Below the pieces are notes generated by a model. That model searched no databases. It was not told the DNA's origin and worked only from the letters and a program-made list of their open reading frames with translations. Both the position numbers and the translations under genes were made by a program. DNA of 35,055 nucleotides, taken from a virus. Numbering within the stretch: the first letter of the stretch is position 1; each line of letters starts with the position of its first letter. Below are positions 7,847 through 17,694 of the stretch, piece after piece. The stretch spans positions 1 through 35,055 of IMG/VR virus record IMGVR_UViG_3300030329_003428, one strand, 5' to 3'.

Positions 7847-10736
7847 AATTTCAATACAATTCGCTGCTAGAGGACATACAGGTGTTACAGCAGCAGTTAA
7901 AGCATTAAATCAACAAATAAATAAATTGGCTGTTGCTAACAGCCTATTATCAGGAACTACAAATAAACTTTCAGCAGAACAACAAATTCTAGCAACACAA
8001 TTCCTTAAAACTGCTGCTGCTGCAAAAACATCATCATCATCATTTACTTTATTAAATGGAAGAATGATGAGTATTGTTACCACTACAGCACTTGTTGGTG
8101 GAGGACTTCTTAAAATAACTAGCATAGCTGGTGATGTACAAGAGCAAGTCAATAAAGCAAGAGTTGTGTTTGGTGGTTCATTTTCAGAAATGCAAAAATG
8201 GTCTGAAGAATTTGGTGATAGTGTAAATAGATCAAGGCATAAGCTATTAAATATGGCATCAGGTGTTCAGGATATTCTTGTTCCTATGGGTATGGCAAGG
8301 GGTGAAGCAGCTCAATTATCAAAAGGAATAACTGAATTAGCAGTTGATGTTGGCTCATTTAGTAATGTTGCCTCTACTGATGTTATGAGAGATTTTAATT
8401 CTGCTCTTGTAGGTAATCATGAAACTGTAAGAAAATATGGTATTGTAATATCTGAAACAAGAATGAAGCAAGTTGCCTTAGATGAAGGTATTATAGAAGC
8501 AGGGGAAACACTTACAGACCAACAAAAAATAATGGCAAGAATGTTAATTCTTCAACAAGATTCTTCAGATGCTATAGGTGATGCAACAAGAACTTCAGAT
8601 TCATATTCAAATACAATGCAAGGATTAAAGGACACATTTTATGATACTGCTGTAGTTTGGGGAGAAATATTGTTGCCTGTAGTAAAAGCATTTGCACAAG
8701 TATTAACATGGGCTTTACAGCTTATGCAAAGACCATCAGTTATAGTTGCCTTTGCTATTGCTATAGGAATGTTAGCTCGTAAATTTATATTCACTAATAT
8801 AGCACTTGTAACATTTAAGAAAAGAGTTATAGCTGCTGGGGTTGCAATCAAAGCCTTTAAGGCATCTTTAGGTATTATAGGTTTAGCTATGTTGGCTATA
8901 GAGGCTCTTTGGAGTTTATGGGATTCAGGTGCTGATAAAGGGCCATCTAATGTTGAACAAGCTGCAAAAAGAGCAGAAAAAAGGATGAAGCTATTTAAAG
9001 CAGAAGTTGAAGAAATGGATATCGGCACTATAACCACTAATTATAATCATGCTAAGGCTAAACTTGAAGAATATGAAAATAAATTAGCCAAAGCTGAAAA
9101 AACATTATCAGATTTTCAAAAGGGTGTAGATGATGGAACTATAACTGTCAAGGATTTTGGTGGCGACCTTAATGAAATGAATAAACATATGCGAATATTG
9201 GTTCAAGGGAATGTAATGGCAGAAGTGGCTGTAAAAAACATGACTGAAACTGTAGATATTTATGACCAAAAATTAAATGAAGCTGGATTATCTACTGAAT
9301 CTATTGCAAAAAGTCAAGGAAATCTAATTACAAAACTAGTACAAGTAAAACAAGATTTAGAGCTAACAACCCATGCTTTAGAAAAAGAAGGTAATGCACT
9401 TTCTGAATCAGTTGCATCCTCAGAAATGGCAGCATGGGCTAAAGAAAAGCATGGGATGACTTTGGAAGAATTAGCTAAAAAATACCCTGTATTAATTGAT
9501 GCCTATAATGATCTTAAAGAAGCAGAAGATGAATTAGCTATAGATAGTTTAACTCTTAAATATCAAGATAGAATAGCAGTAATAGAAGGAAGAACAAAAG
9601 CTGAACAAGAAATTCTTAAATTACAAAGAGAGGGTGTAGAATTAACTGAGGAAGAAATTGAAAAAATTACAAATTTAATACAAAAAGAAGAAGAATTAAA
9701 AAAAGCCAAAGGACTTTCTAAAAGAATAAGTGGTTTACAAACAGACATTACAGGATTAGAAGCTGAAATAAAAGACCCTACAAAAGAAGATAAAAGGGAA
9801 AGTGCAACAACTTTAGAAGAATTAAAAAAAGCATCAGCAGATATGGTGGCTGAGTTTGCTAAAAGACATCAAACATTCCTTGATATGGAGAAAGCACATA
9901 AGGATAAATTAGCAAGTTTAAAAGATGGTGAAGTTTGGGTAGGTGAAGCTGAAAGTATGGCTGAAATGCTTGAATATAAGAAAACATTATTAGAAGAAGA
10001 ACTTGATTTTGTGAAAGATAATGAAGCAAAAAAAGAAGAAATAAAACAAGATGCCTTTGATAAAGACCAAGAACGAGAAGCTAAAAAAGCAGAATTAAAA
10101 CAACTAGCTATGGATATGGCTTTTGAAACAGCCTCTGCTGTAACAGGTCATTTACAATCTGAACTAGATTCTCAATTAAAAAGTGAAATGGATCAACTGA
10201 AAAACTCACTTGCATATCAGAAAGCCTCCGATAAACAAAAAGAGGCAATGGAAAAGCAGGTTAAAGAGAAATATCAAAAAAGGCAGACAGCAATATTTAG
10301 ATTAGAACAGGCACAACGATTAGCAAGTGTGGTAATGAGTACAGCAGATGCTATTATGAAAGTTCAAGAACAATGGGGTTGGCCAGCAGGTATTCCATTA
10401 GCTGGGCTTATGGCAGCTATGGGTGCAACACAAGCAGGTGTTATTATGGCACAAAAGCCACCTAAGCTAGCAAAAGGTGGTTTTATTGGTGGAAAGTTAC
10501 ATTCTCAAGGTGGCACTATGATAGAAGCTGAAAGAGGAGAGTTTGTTATGAGCAGAAGTGCTACTGAATCTATTGGATTAGAAACACTCAACCAAATGAA
10601 TAGAACAGGAAATGCTGGTGGTAGTGTAGTAGTATCTGTTCAAGGTAATGTGATGACACAAGATTTTGTTGAAGGCGAACTTGCAGAATCAATTAAAGAA
10701 GCTGTCCGAAGGGGTAGTGATTTTGGGGTTAGTTAA
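7836..10736 (+). CDS. Tape measure protein
   Basis: 966 residues, starting at a GTG with GAAGG upstream. The N-terminal part (to about 290) has the TP901-type tape measure pattern: VQEQVNKARVVFGGSF, a SMASGVQDI-like segment, and SYSNTMQGLKDTFYD before a hydrophobic region at about 280-350 with several possible membrane segments. The middle (about 370-790) is a long Lys/Glu coiled coil. The end has GGFIGGKLHSQGG, IEAERGEFVMSR and SVQGNV, typical tape measure C-terminal blocks. By the usual rule of about 0.15 nm per residue, the tail would be near 145 nm. Confidence 0.93.
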   Translation: MANKISIQFAARGHTGVTAAVKALNQQINKLAVANSLLSGTTNKLSAEQQILATQFLKTAAAAKTSSSSFTLLNGRMMSIVTTTALVGGGLLKITSIAGDVQEQVNKARVVFGGSFSEMQKWSEEFGDSVNRSRHKLLNMASGVQDILVPMGMARGEAAQLSKGITELAVDVGSFSNVASTDVMRDFNSALVGNHETVRKYGIVISETRMKQVALDEGIIEAGETLTDQQKIMARMLILQQDSSDAIGDATRTSDSYSNTMQGLKDTFYDTAVVWGEILLPVVKAFAQVLTWALQLMQRPSVIVAFAIAIGMLARKFIFTNIALVTFKKRVIAAGVAIKAFKASLGIIGLAMLAIEALWSLWDSGADKGPSNVEQAAKRAEKRMKLFKAEVEEMDIGTITTNYNHAKAKLEEYENKLAKAEKTLSDFQKGVDDGTITVKDFGGDLNEMNKHMRILVQGNVMAEVAVKNMTETVDIYDQKLNEAGLSTESIAKSQGNLITKLVQVKQDLELTTHALEKEGNALSESVASSEMAAWAKEKHGMTLEELAKKYPVLIDAYNDLKEAEDELAIDSLTLKYQDRIAVIEGRTKAEQEILKLQREGVELTEEEIEKITNLIQKEEELKKAKGLSKRISGLQTDITGLEAEIKDPTKEDKRESATTLEELKKASADMVAEFAKRHQTFLDMEKAHKDKLASLKDGEVWVGEAESMAEMLEYKKTLLEEELDFVKDNEAKKEEIKQDAFDKDQEREAKKAELKQLAMDMAFETASAVTGHLQSELDSQLKSEMDQLKNSLAYQKASDKQKEAMEKQVKEKYQKRQTAIFRLEQAQRLASVVMSTADAIMKVQEQWGWPAGIPLAGLMAAMGATQAGVIMAQKPPKLAKGGFIGGKLHSQGGTMIEAERGEFVMSRSATESIGLETLNQMNRTGNAGGSVVVSVQGNVMTQDFVEGELAESIKEAVRRGSDFGVS

Positions 10737-13700
10737 TGGCAAATATATCTGATAGACTTAAAGCATCTATAGGAGATGGAATAGTAACATCATTATTTCC
10801 TGTTGTAAGATTTTTTAGAGATGTAGGAATAGGAGATAGCATTAATAATGTTGAATACAATAAAACATTTAATGTTAGTATAAAAGATGTAAATTTAGAA
10901 GCACATCAGGATCAGCCATATCATAGAATACATTTTTTACCTTTATTAACAAAAGCACCAACAATCACATCTAAAGCAGATTTAATCAATAATAAATATA
11001 CTATATCAAGTGTTACTTTATCTATATCTAACACAAAACATGATGGTATTGTTTTTTCTGATATTGTTGATAAATACTTAAATGCTGTATGTAAAATATA
11101 TTTTTGTGCTTCAGGACTTAATCATATAGACCAATGTTATTTAGCATATTCAGGAACAATAGTCAGATACAAACAAAGTCAAACAACATTAGATTTAACA
11201 ATAGAAGATTTAACAAATCAGGTTTTAGAAAATTTAGTTCCTACAAATTTAATACCTGAAAATCAAGGTTACAGAGAAGATAAGGTTGGTGATCCATTTC
11301 CTATGGTTTATGGTTATGTAAGTAAATCTCCAACACTTTTTAGAACAGGTGCAAGTGGTAATTCAGAAGAAGATGAAAGTTTAAATTCAAATTGTTTAAT
11401 ATATGAAAAAGCAGGTGTGGATATGTATAAATATGGAGTTAGTCCATCAGGAAATTTTCAAGGAAAATTTAGTGCTGCCGATTCTTTAGGTGATAATCAT
11501 AGATTGCTTTATGAAGGATATATAGGAAGTAGGCCATACTTATACCTTTATGAAGATAATTATGTAGGGATAAATAGATACCTCCCTTCAACATGGAGTT
11601 ATGATGGTGTAACTTCTAGTGATTTAGGTTCTTCTGCTTTATATGACAACGACAGAACAAATGATCAACCAAAATTAATATTAAATCTTTCAGGTATTGC
11701 ACAAACACTTGACCAACCTAATTTAGTTATTCCAAGTAGAATATATAGGCCTATAAAAAGGGCTACATTTGTAGCTAAACACGATACAGATCAAGGTTCT
11801 GATCCTGATTCAGAAAACAATATGTTTGGTTTTACTTATAAAGATGATAGTATATGGAATCCAAGAGATGAATTTTTGTCAGGAGCATCAGGAAAATCTA
11901 ATGCTGATAGCCCAGCAAAAGATGAATATCTTGCTAATTGGGATGGTGGCGACCAAACTTGGTGGCAACCAACAGAAACAAATGAAAAAGGTTGGGGAGA
12001 ATTAGGTGGTGGCGACCATACTATAACATCTTTTGAAGATGAAAATTGGCCTGAAGGTAGCAGAGAATTTCCTGTAGAGTGGATTCAAAATGACGATTTG
12101 AACACAGGAATACATTTTACAGCCCAAAATAGTGATGGTAGCCACAAAGGTGGAGGATGTTTTGCTTTTTTAGAATTTGATTCTATAGCTGGGTTTGATT
12201 GTTCAACAAAGTTTTTAGCAGATACAAGATATACTTGTCCTGAAGGATTACAAGATTATGATGGGCATAATGCACTTTCTTTAGATCATTTTGCTTTTTG
12301 GGGTGGCAATTATCTCACTTCAGTAAATTGGGGTAATTGGGATGGTAGCCTTGATGAATTGTATTCTACAACTTCTGAACACCATATTCCTTGTGATGCC
12401 ACAAAAGTCAACGATATCGGTATTGATACAGGAAATGGTACAGCTAAATCAATAACAGCAACAAATTTTGGTGAAATAACTTCTATGCCAACTACAGATA
12501 GTTCAAATGGTGTTGCTTGTGGTGCAAGAGAAATTAATCAATATGGTAGTGGACAAGGTGGTGCAACATCTAGTGTTATTTGTGATTTATTTAACTTGTA
12601 TGTTATGCAAGATTTCTTAATTGATGAAGTATCAAAAAAAGATTACTATGTAGATACTTGGGGTAGACAAATTTTACAAGATCCTACACACCCATCATTG
12701 ATTGGTAATGTTACTTTTCATATAATTTCAGGCAAACTTATTATGAAATTATTTCAATCGTATGCTTGGATGCCTGATGACCCTAGATATGATTCTAATA
12801 AAGTTTGGACAGATGAAGAATATCACCAAAAAATAGTAAATGAATTTAAAAGTATTCTTTGGGCTTATGGGGTTGAATATGGGGATATTAATCCTAATAA
12901 TGGACTGCCATACCAATATCCTACTGATAATGGTGAAGTAGATGGTAATATTATAACTAATTTGAAGAACAATGATTTTTACCCTGAAGTAAATGCAGAA
13001 ATTTGGTTGCCTGATGGAGGTGGTCAATGGGATGCTGGTAGTGAAAGTTGGGCAGGATATTACACTTTTGTTAAAGCAGAGTGGGAATATATAGGTGGTG
13101 GGAATAATAACCCATTATTTTCTCCTTATTTATATGTTGAAATAATGGATTGGAATGATTATCTAATTCAGTTAGGTCTAGGGATGTTACCTAATACCAA
13201 CGATCAGATTTGGAACCTTCCTGGAGCTATTCAAGCAACATTAATTCCTCAAGTAAGCCAACTTGTTGCAAACAATAGTAAGCCACATAGACAATTTATT
13301 GATATGCTAACTGAAGAACTTAATTTAAGTTCTAATATTGTTTCTAATACTAATATGTCTTATGTAGATGATTTTTTATATAATTTTGATTATTCATTCA
13401 CAATAGATGAACAGATTGAGGCAAAAAAAATAACAGAAGATTTATTTAAATATTCACCACTAATTGCTTCTTATGATAATACAGGTAAATTTAAATTTTT
13501 AAATATACCAGCTATAGTTAATAGTAGCACACCTATTACCTATATAAAAAATAATGAAGTGGTTAAATATAATTTTGAGCTTACTAAATTAGAGCAGGTT
13601 TACAATCAAGTGAATGTACATTATAGAAAAGATTATGCAGAAAATCAACTTACAAAATCAACAGGATATTCTATAGCAAATACAGATGGTTATGATTTTG

Positions 13701-14962
13701 AAACTTTAGATGATGTTTCATCAGAAATTAATACCAATACTGAATTGATGTATAATATAGATTATTATAACATGAAAAATGAAGAAACAAAATTTGATTT
13801 TCAAACTGAGTATGTTACATGGGAACATACTGCAAGAGAATTACAAAAAAGAATATTGCTTTGGCATTGTAACCAACATTTAATAGTAAAACTTACATTA
13901 CCTCTATCATATTTACATTTAGAAGTGGGTGATATAGTTAGTTTTGATAAATTATTAGATAATAAAAAAGCATTTGGTTATGACTATACTAAACATACTA
14001 ATAAAAATGGGCAATTAATATATCCTGCATTTTTTATAACAAAAATAACAAGAAGTGTAACAAATATAAAATTAGAAATAGAACAACTACATAGAGGGCA
14101 ATATGGATTCCCTAGTGGGTGGGAAGAATTTGAAGGGTTTGAAGATGATGGCAGTATTGATGATGGTGCAGGAAATGATTTAAATGATGATTGGCATATA
14201 CCACAATCTGAAAAATTTGACAATATTACAGATGAATATTTTGAATCTCCAATAGATGATAAAGATATAGAATATTTAACAATAAAATTTACTACAGATA
14301 ATGATTTAACAAATCAACAATTTGTGAATTTAGATGTAAATACAAATACTGAAAAAGATTGGCAATATGATATTTGGGTTGATAATATTAACCAAGATTT
14401 TACCATAGAAGATGAATTAGGTAATATTGTTGAATATAGTGCAGGACAATATGGTGAAATGGAAATACCAGCAAGTAGGTTGTTACACCATAAATTAAGC
14501 AGAAATTCTGATTCAACAAATAGAACTAATACAAGTGGAAATATAATGATTTCTAAAAAGTTTGATTTTAAGCATACGATTAATACTACAGACGATTCTC
14601 CTATTAAGGTTGATTATAAAATAAAAGTATATATACCTTCAAATTCAGAAAATCCTATTGAAGGTGATGCTGTGATTGATGAGAATATTACTACTAATAT
14701 TATGCTACAAAAAATAGAATTATTTTATCAAAAATCAACTTTATTAGAAGGTAATCAAGATGAAGAAGAAGACCAATCTTTGTTTGAGATGATGGATTTA
14801 AACAATGATGGTATTGTTAATGTTCAAGATATAATGATTCTCATTCAAATTATATTAGGTATGCAAGATCCACCTGATGGACAAACAATAGACTTTAATG
14901 GTGATGGTATAACAAATATTTCTGAGATATTAATTATGGTTAATCAAGTGATGGGAGATTAA
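10736..14962 (+). CDS. Tail-tip / central fibre protein with C-terminal dockerin repeats
   Basis: 1408 residues, coupled to the tape measure by TAATG. The first 200 residues are beta-rich and include the block VGDPFPMVYGYVSKSP, as in tail-tip hub proteins. Residues about 880-1140 contain mixed helix and strand segments (FIDMLTEELNL, LEVGDIVSFDKLL) of the J-like hub type. The last 55 residues are two Ca-binding loops: D1354-L-N-N-D-G-I-V-N-V-Q-D and D1386-F-N-G-D-G-I-T-N-I-S-E, each followed by a hydrophobic helix, which is the dockerin type I pattern D-x-N-x-D-G-x-x-N-x-x-D. The domain is unusual for a phage tail protein. Confidence 0.85.
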   Translation: MANISDRLKASIGDGIVTSLFPVVRFFRDVGIGDSINNVEYNKTFNVSIKDVNLEAHQDQPYHRIHFLPLLTKAPTITSKADLINNKYTISSVTLSISNTKHDGIVFSDIVDKYLNAVCKIYFCASGLNHIDQCYLAYSGTIVRYKQSQTTLDLTIEDLTNQVLENLVPTNLIPENQGYREDKVGDPFPMVYGYVSKSPTLFRTGASGNSEEDESLNSNCLIYEKAGVDMYKYGVSPSGNFQGKFSAADSLGDNHRLLYEGYIGSRPYLYLYEDNYVGINRYLPSTWSYDGVTSSDLGSSALYDNDRTNDQPKLILNLSGIAQTLDQPNLVIPSRIYRPIKRATFVAKHDTDQGSDPDSENNMFGFTYKDDSIWNPRDEFLSGASGKSNADSPAKDEYLANWDGGDQTWWQPTETNEKGWGELGGGDHTITSFEDENWPEGSREFPVEWIQNDDLNTGIHFTAQNSDGSHKGGGCFAFLEFDSIAGFDCSTKFLADTRYTCPEGLQDYDGHNALSLDHFAFWGGNYLTSVNWGNWDGSLDELYSTTSEHHIPCDATKVNDIGIDTGNGTAKSITATNFGEITSMPTTDSSNGVACGAREINQYGSGQGGATSSVICDLFNLYVMQDFLIDEVSKKDYYVDTWGRQILQDPTHPSLIGNVTFHIISGKLIMKLFQSYAWMPDDPRYDSNKVWTDEEYHQKIVNEFKSILWAYGVEYGDINPNNGLPYQYPTDNGEVDGNIITNLKNNDFYPEVNAEIWLPDGGGQWDAGSESWAGYYTFVKAEWEYIGGGNNNPLFSPYLYVEIMDWNDYLIQLGLGMLPNTNDQIWNLPGAIQATLIPQVSQLVANNSKPHRQFIDMLTEELNLSSNIVSNTNMSYVDDFLYNFDYSFTIDEQIEAKKITEDLFKYSPLIASYDNTGKFKFLNIPAIVNSSTPITYIKNNEVVKYNFELTKLEQVYNQVNVHYRKDYAENQLTKSTGYSIANTDGYDFETLDDVSSEINTNTELMYNIDYYNMKNEETKFDFQTEYVTWEHTARELQKRILLWHCNQHLIVKLTLPLSYLHLEVGDIVSFDKLLDNKKAFGYDYTKHTNKNGQLIYPAFFITKITRSVTNIKLEIEQLHRGQYGFPSGWEEFEGFEDDGSIDDGAGNDLNDDWHIPQSEKFDNITDEYFESPIDDKDIEYLTIKFTTDNDLTNQQFVNLDVNTNTEKDWQYDIWVDNINQDFTIEDELGNIVEYSAGQYGEMEIPASRLLHHKLSRNSDSTNRTNTSGNIMISKKFDFKHTINTTDDSPIKVDYKIKVYIPSNSENPIEGDAVIDENITTNIMLQKIELFYQKSTLLEGNQDEEEDQSLFEMMDLNNDGIVNVQDIMILIQIILGMQDPPDGQTIDFNGDGITNISEILIMVNQVMGD

Positions 14963-14963
14963 T

Positions 14964-15509
14964 ATGGGTATAATTGCAATAAATAGAAATAAAGCTCACC
15001 AAGAAAAAACTAAAAAATCATCCTATGAAGGCTCTACTATTAGCTTAACTATTGAAGATGGAGAATGTTCAGTAGATTCAACAATAGAGATAGCTGGAAT
15101 AGAAATACATTTAAGTGGTGGTGCAAACATCAGTCCTAGTATGCCTGAAGGTTGGGTTTTTGAAGGTTATAAAAATAAGTTACTATCTTTTTCAACTAAT
15201 CTACAGACAATAAATAATAGGGTTATTTTTAGATACGAAGGACACCTTGAAATAAGTAAAGCATACTTTTTTGATAGAGATGGACAACCTATTCCATACA
15301 AGATTGTTTTTAGTAAAACAAAAATGATAGACCAAGAGTGGACATTTGATACTGAAGATGTAAAATGGAGGGAACATGGCACTCAACCAAAAAGAACAAA
15401 ATCAGGCATAAGTTACCGAAAGCAAAAAGGCAACCCATTAAACGATTTGCCTGAGTATCAAGAATTAAAAAGACAAATTAGAAATAAAATTACGAGAGGT
15501 GGTTACTAA
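14964..15509 (+). CDS. Tail-associated protein, unknown (181 aa)
   Basis: 181 residues starting one base after the tail-tip stop. The N-terminal two thirds look like a small beta domain (STISLTIEDGECSV, STIEIAGIEIHLSGG, NRVIFRYEGHLEISKAYFFDRDG). The C-terminal 50 residues are basic (KQKGNPLNDLPEYQELKRQIRN). It is tightly packed between two large tail genes and overlaps the next ATG, so it is probably a tail or baseplate component. I do not recognise a family. Confidence 0.7.
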   Translation: MGIIAINRNKAHQEKTKKSSYEGSTISLTIEDGECSVDSTIEIAGIEIHLSGGANISPSMPEGWVFEGYKNKLLSFSTNLQTINNRVIFRYEGHLEISKAYFFDRDGQPIPYKIVFSKTKMIDQEWTFDTEDVKWREHGTQPKRTKSGISYRKQKGNPLNDLPEYQELKRQIRNKITRGGY

Positions 15510-16906
15510 TGGGCAAAATGGTAGGAGTACCAAGATTCTATATTGATATACCAAGTTTTTTATATAATGTGGGGTATTCAAGGTTCTATGACACATCAAA
15601 TTTCGGTGGGTACAAACTATTAAACATGAATCCAGCAGAACAAAAATTATCAAAAGTAGATAATGACTATTTAACAACAAATGGCTGGTTTACAATAAAT
15701 AAGTTCGGAAAAGAGCAATTTCATAGAACATCTTATCCTATAAATTTTATGGCAATATTAAACCACAATTTTGCTTATTTAACTGCAAACAAAGAAACAG
15801 CACTTGAATTTGGTAGTCAGTTTCAGCCCGGATCTAGCCCTGTAACTATATGGGCTAAAAGGCAAAGAGCTTCGCAAAACGATCCTGCTAATGAAATAGG
15901 TTTTGAAAACACACATAATATATTAAATGCTTTTCCAACAAATGAGGCAGGAGGTGATGCTGCAAGTATAAGCCCTGAATGGAATGGTACAAGCATATTT
16001 GAATTTGATGAAATTGATGGTGTTTGGAGTGCTTTTGGAATAGGTTTAAGTAAAGGATCAAGTCAAGAAGATGGTCTTTGGTATAATGGGTTAGAAGGTG
16101 ATTTAACATATTTTACAGAAGGATTTGAAAACGATTTCGGACAAGGTTTAGGGTGTGGTAGTATTGTAGTTGGAAGATATTATGATTGTCCAAGTTCCCC
16201 TGATTTAAGTTTGTCTATGGAAAGAAACTTTGATGGTATTAAAACTACAAAAACATTAGGTGGAAAAAATCTAACCAACATTTATTATGATAGCCCAACA
16301 GAATGGACTATGAATGGTGTTAGGGGTTATCCTGATGAAGGTGAAGCTGATCCATCAGTAGGATTTGATAAAAATGTATTTCAATATCCACAATTTGAAT
16401 TAGATTATCCTTCAGGTTCATCAGCTACATCACAAAATGGCGAATATGATGAAAGGGGTGCAGGTTACTATAAACATAGAGCCAAAAGTGGTTTAGGCAG
16501 AAAAGGTTTAAGAACTTGGGATTTAACATTTAGCTACATAAGTGATGATGATGCTTTTATGGCTTTTGAAGCTAGTGCAGCACCTTTCTATATTAATGCA
16601 ACTCATTCATCTGTAACACAAGGTAGGTTATCAGATGGTGAAATTCCTACAGACAATGGAAGAAAAGTATCAAGCTATGGATCTGCTGATGAAGGAAAAA
16701 CAAACCCAATGTTAGCAGATAATAGTTTTAATTTTGTGGTAAATTGTACTTTAGGTGGAACTTTGCCCTTCATCTTCCAGCCTGATAATACCAATAATAA
16801 TCCTGATCAGTTTGCTATATGTAAATTTAAAGATGGTAGCTATAAAGTTGAACAAATAGCTTACAATGCTTATCGTGTAAAACTTACGATTGAGGAGGTT
16901 GCTTAG
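15509..16906 (+). CDS. Distal tail structural protein, unknown (465 aa)
   Basis: 465 residues, the last gene of the rightward block. Rich in aromatic residues, Gly and Asp, and mostly beta: PRFYIDIPSFLYNVGY, FINKFGKEQFHRTSYPINF-type segments, and an end IAYNAYRVKLTIEEVA. Similar aromatic, beta-rich proteins close the tail module of many siphoviruses as distal tail or fibre-base proteins. Its last 23 bases overlap the 3' end of the opposing early operon, with no terminator between them. Confidence 0.72.
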   Translation: MGKMVGVPRFYIDIPSFLYNVGYSRFYDTSNFGGYKLLNMNPAEQKLSKVDNDYLTTNGWFTINKFGKEQFHRTSYPINFMAILNHNFAYLTANKETALEFGSQFQPGSSPVTIWAKRQRASQNDPANEIGFENTHNILNAFPTNEAGGDAASISPEWNGTSIFEFDEIDGVWSAFGIGLSKGSSQEDGLWYNGLEGDLTYFTEGFENDFGQGLGCGSIVVGRYYDCPSSPDLSLSMERNFDGIKTTKTLGGKNLTNIYYDSPTEWTMNGVRGYPDEGEADPSVGFDKNVFQYPQFELDYPSGSSATSQNGEYDERGAGYYKHRAKSGLGRKGLRTWDLTFSYISDDDAFMAFEASAAPFYINATHSSVTQGRLSDGEIPTDNGRKVSSYGSADEGKTNPMLADNSFNFVVNCTLGGTLPFIFQPDNTNNNPDQFAICKFKDGSYKVEQIAYNAYRVKLTIEEVA

Positions 16907-17237
16907 GATCAGGTAAAACAATGCCCATTTCGGTAACTGCCCACCTGATAATGTGATCTATATATTCGCCAAATTCTTCAACAGATAAATGTTTGGTAGA
17001 TTCAATTTCATACTTTTGTTTAAGGACTTCATGCATCTCATGTTCAGTATAGCCAAGTTCTTTGCCTAGTTGCCTTACTATCACCCTATAATAAGCATTT
17101 GCTTGAGGGCTTCGCACCTTTTTAGCTAACTTTATTTCTAAAGTAACATAACCTTCAAGATTGTATAAATATTGCTTAAATCCTAGCCTATCATCTAAGG
17201 TTAATTTACCATTATTTATCTTGCCTGTGAATTTCAT
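16884..17237 (-). CDS. ninB: NinB-like recombination protein
   Basis: 117 residues. The start is MKFTGKINNGKLTLDDR, and the core RSPQANAYYRVIVRQLG, YTEHEMHEVLKQKY, then LSVEEFGEYIDHIIRW matches the phage NinB family, whose hallmark is S-P-x-Q-N-x-x-Y followed by paired helices. NinB (lambda Orf) binds single-stranded DNA and helps recombination mediated by RecA-like or annealing proteins. Its ATG overlaps the stop of the nuclease gene upstream (ATGA). It is the distal gene of the leftward operon. Confidence 0.78.
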   Translation of the reverse strand: MKFTGKINNGKLTLDDRLGFKQYLYNLEGYVTLEIKLAKKVRSPQANAYYRVIVRQLGKELGYTEHEMHEVLKQKYEIESTKHLSVEEFGEYIDHIIRWAVTEMGIVLPDPKQPPQS

Positions 17238-17668
17238 AGGTTTATCTCATAAAATAATTGCTTATTGTCATCATAATAACCTGTTTTAGATACATCAATT
17301 TTTTCTAATAATTTAATAGATGACAAAATGTGTTGCTTTTGTTTGCCACAATCATAAAAGTAAAAGTATAAATCCATTATATCATTCCAAAAATTGTAAC
17401 TCTTTAAGTCATTTTCTTTAATCTTTAAAACACCCTTAAAACCTTTAGATTCTAAAAAAAATGCTTTTGATGTAACACAAACATAATCAGGTATGCTTCT
17501 TATCGTTTTAGGCACTTTTACAAACTTATCTTTAGGTATATTATGATTATCAAACCCATATTTGTGCCAACATACATTTTTAGAATCTAAATATTCTTCG
17601 CATTTTTGTTCTGCTAAATTAGAACTTCTTTTTATTCTTTCTTTAAATGGTTGTTTATAATCTACCAT
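17234..17668 (-). CDS. PD-(D/E)XK nuclease-like protein
   Basis: 144 residues, AAAGGTAACT before the ATG. An N-terminal helix with Glu (NLAEQKCEEYLDSK) is followed by R-S-I-P-D61-Y and, 11 residues on, F-L-E73-S-K75, the PD...ExK signature of the restriction-endonuclease-like fold. Basic and aromatic C-terminal residues follow. It lies next to NinB, so it may resolve recombination or packaging intermediates, but the family name is uncertain (VRR-NUC-like or another resolvase-like group). Another nuclease of the same fold is encoded at 19305-19625. Confidence 0.65.
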   Translation of the reverse strand: MVDYKQPFKERIKRSSNLAEQKCEEYLDSKNVCWHKYGFDNHNIPKDKFVKVPKTIRSIPDYVCVTSKAFFLESKGFKGVLKIKENDLKSYNFWNDIMDLYFYFYDCGKQKQHILSSIKLLEKIDVSKTGYYDDNKQLFYEINL

Positions 17669-17694
17669 AGTTACCTTTCTATTGTGTAATTGAT

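Noticed and set aside
8639-9037. A 132-codon minus-strand frame opposite the tape measure
   Set aside because: Low-complexity Ala/Ile/Ser product, antisense to a clear gene, no ribosome site.
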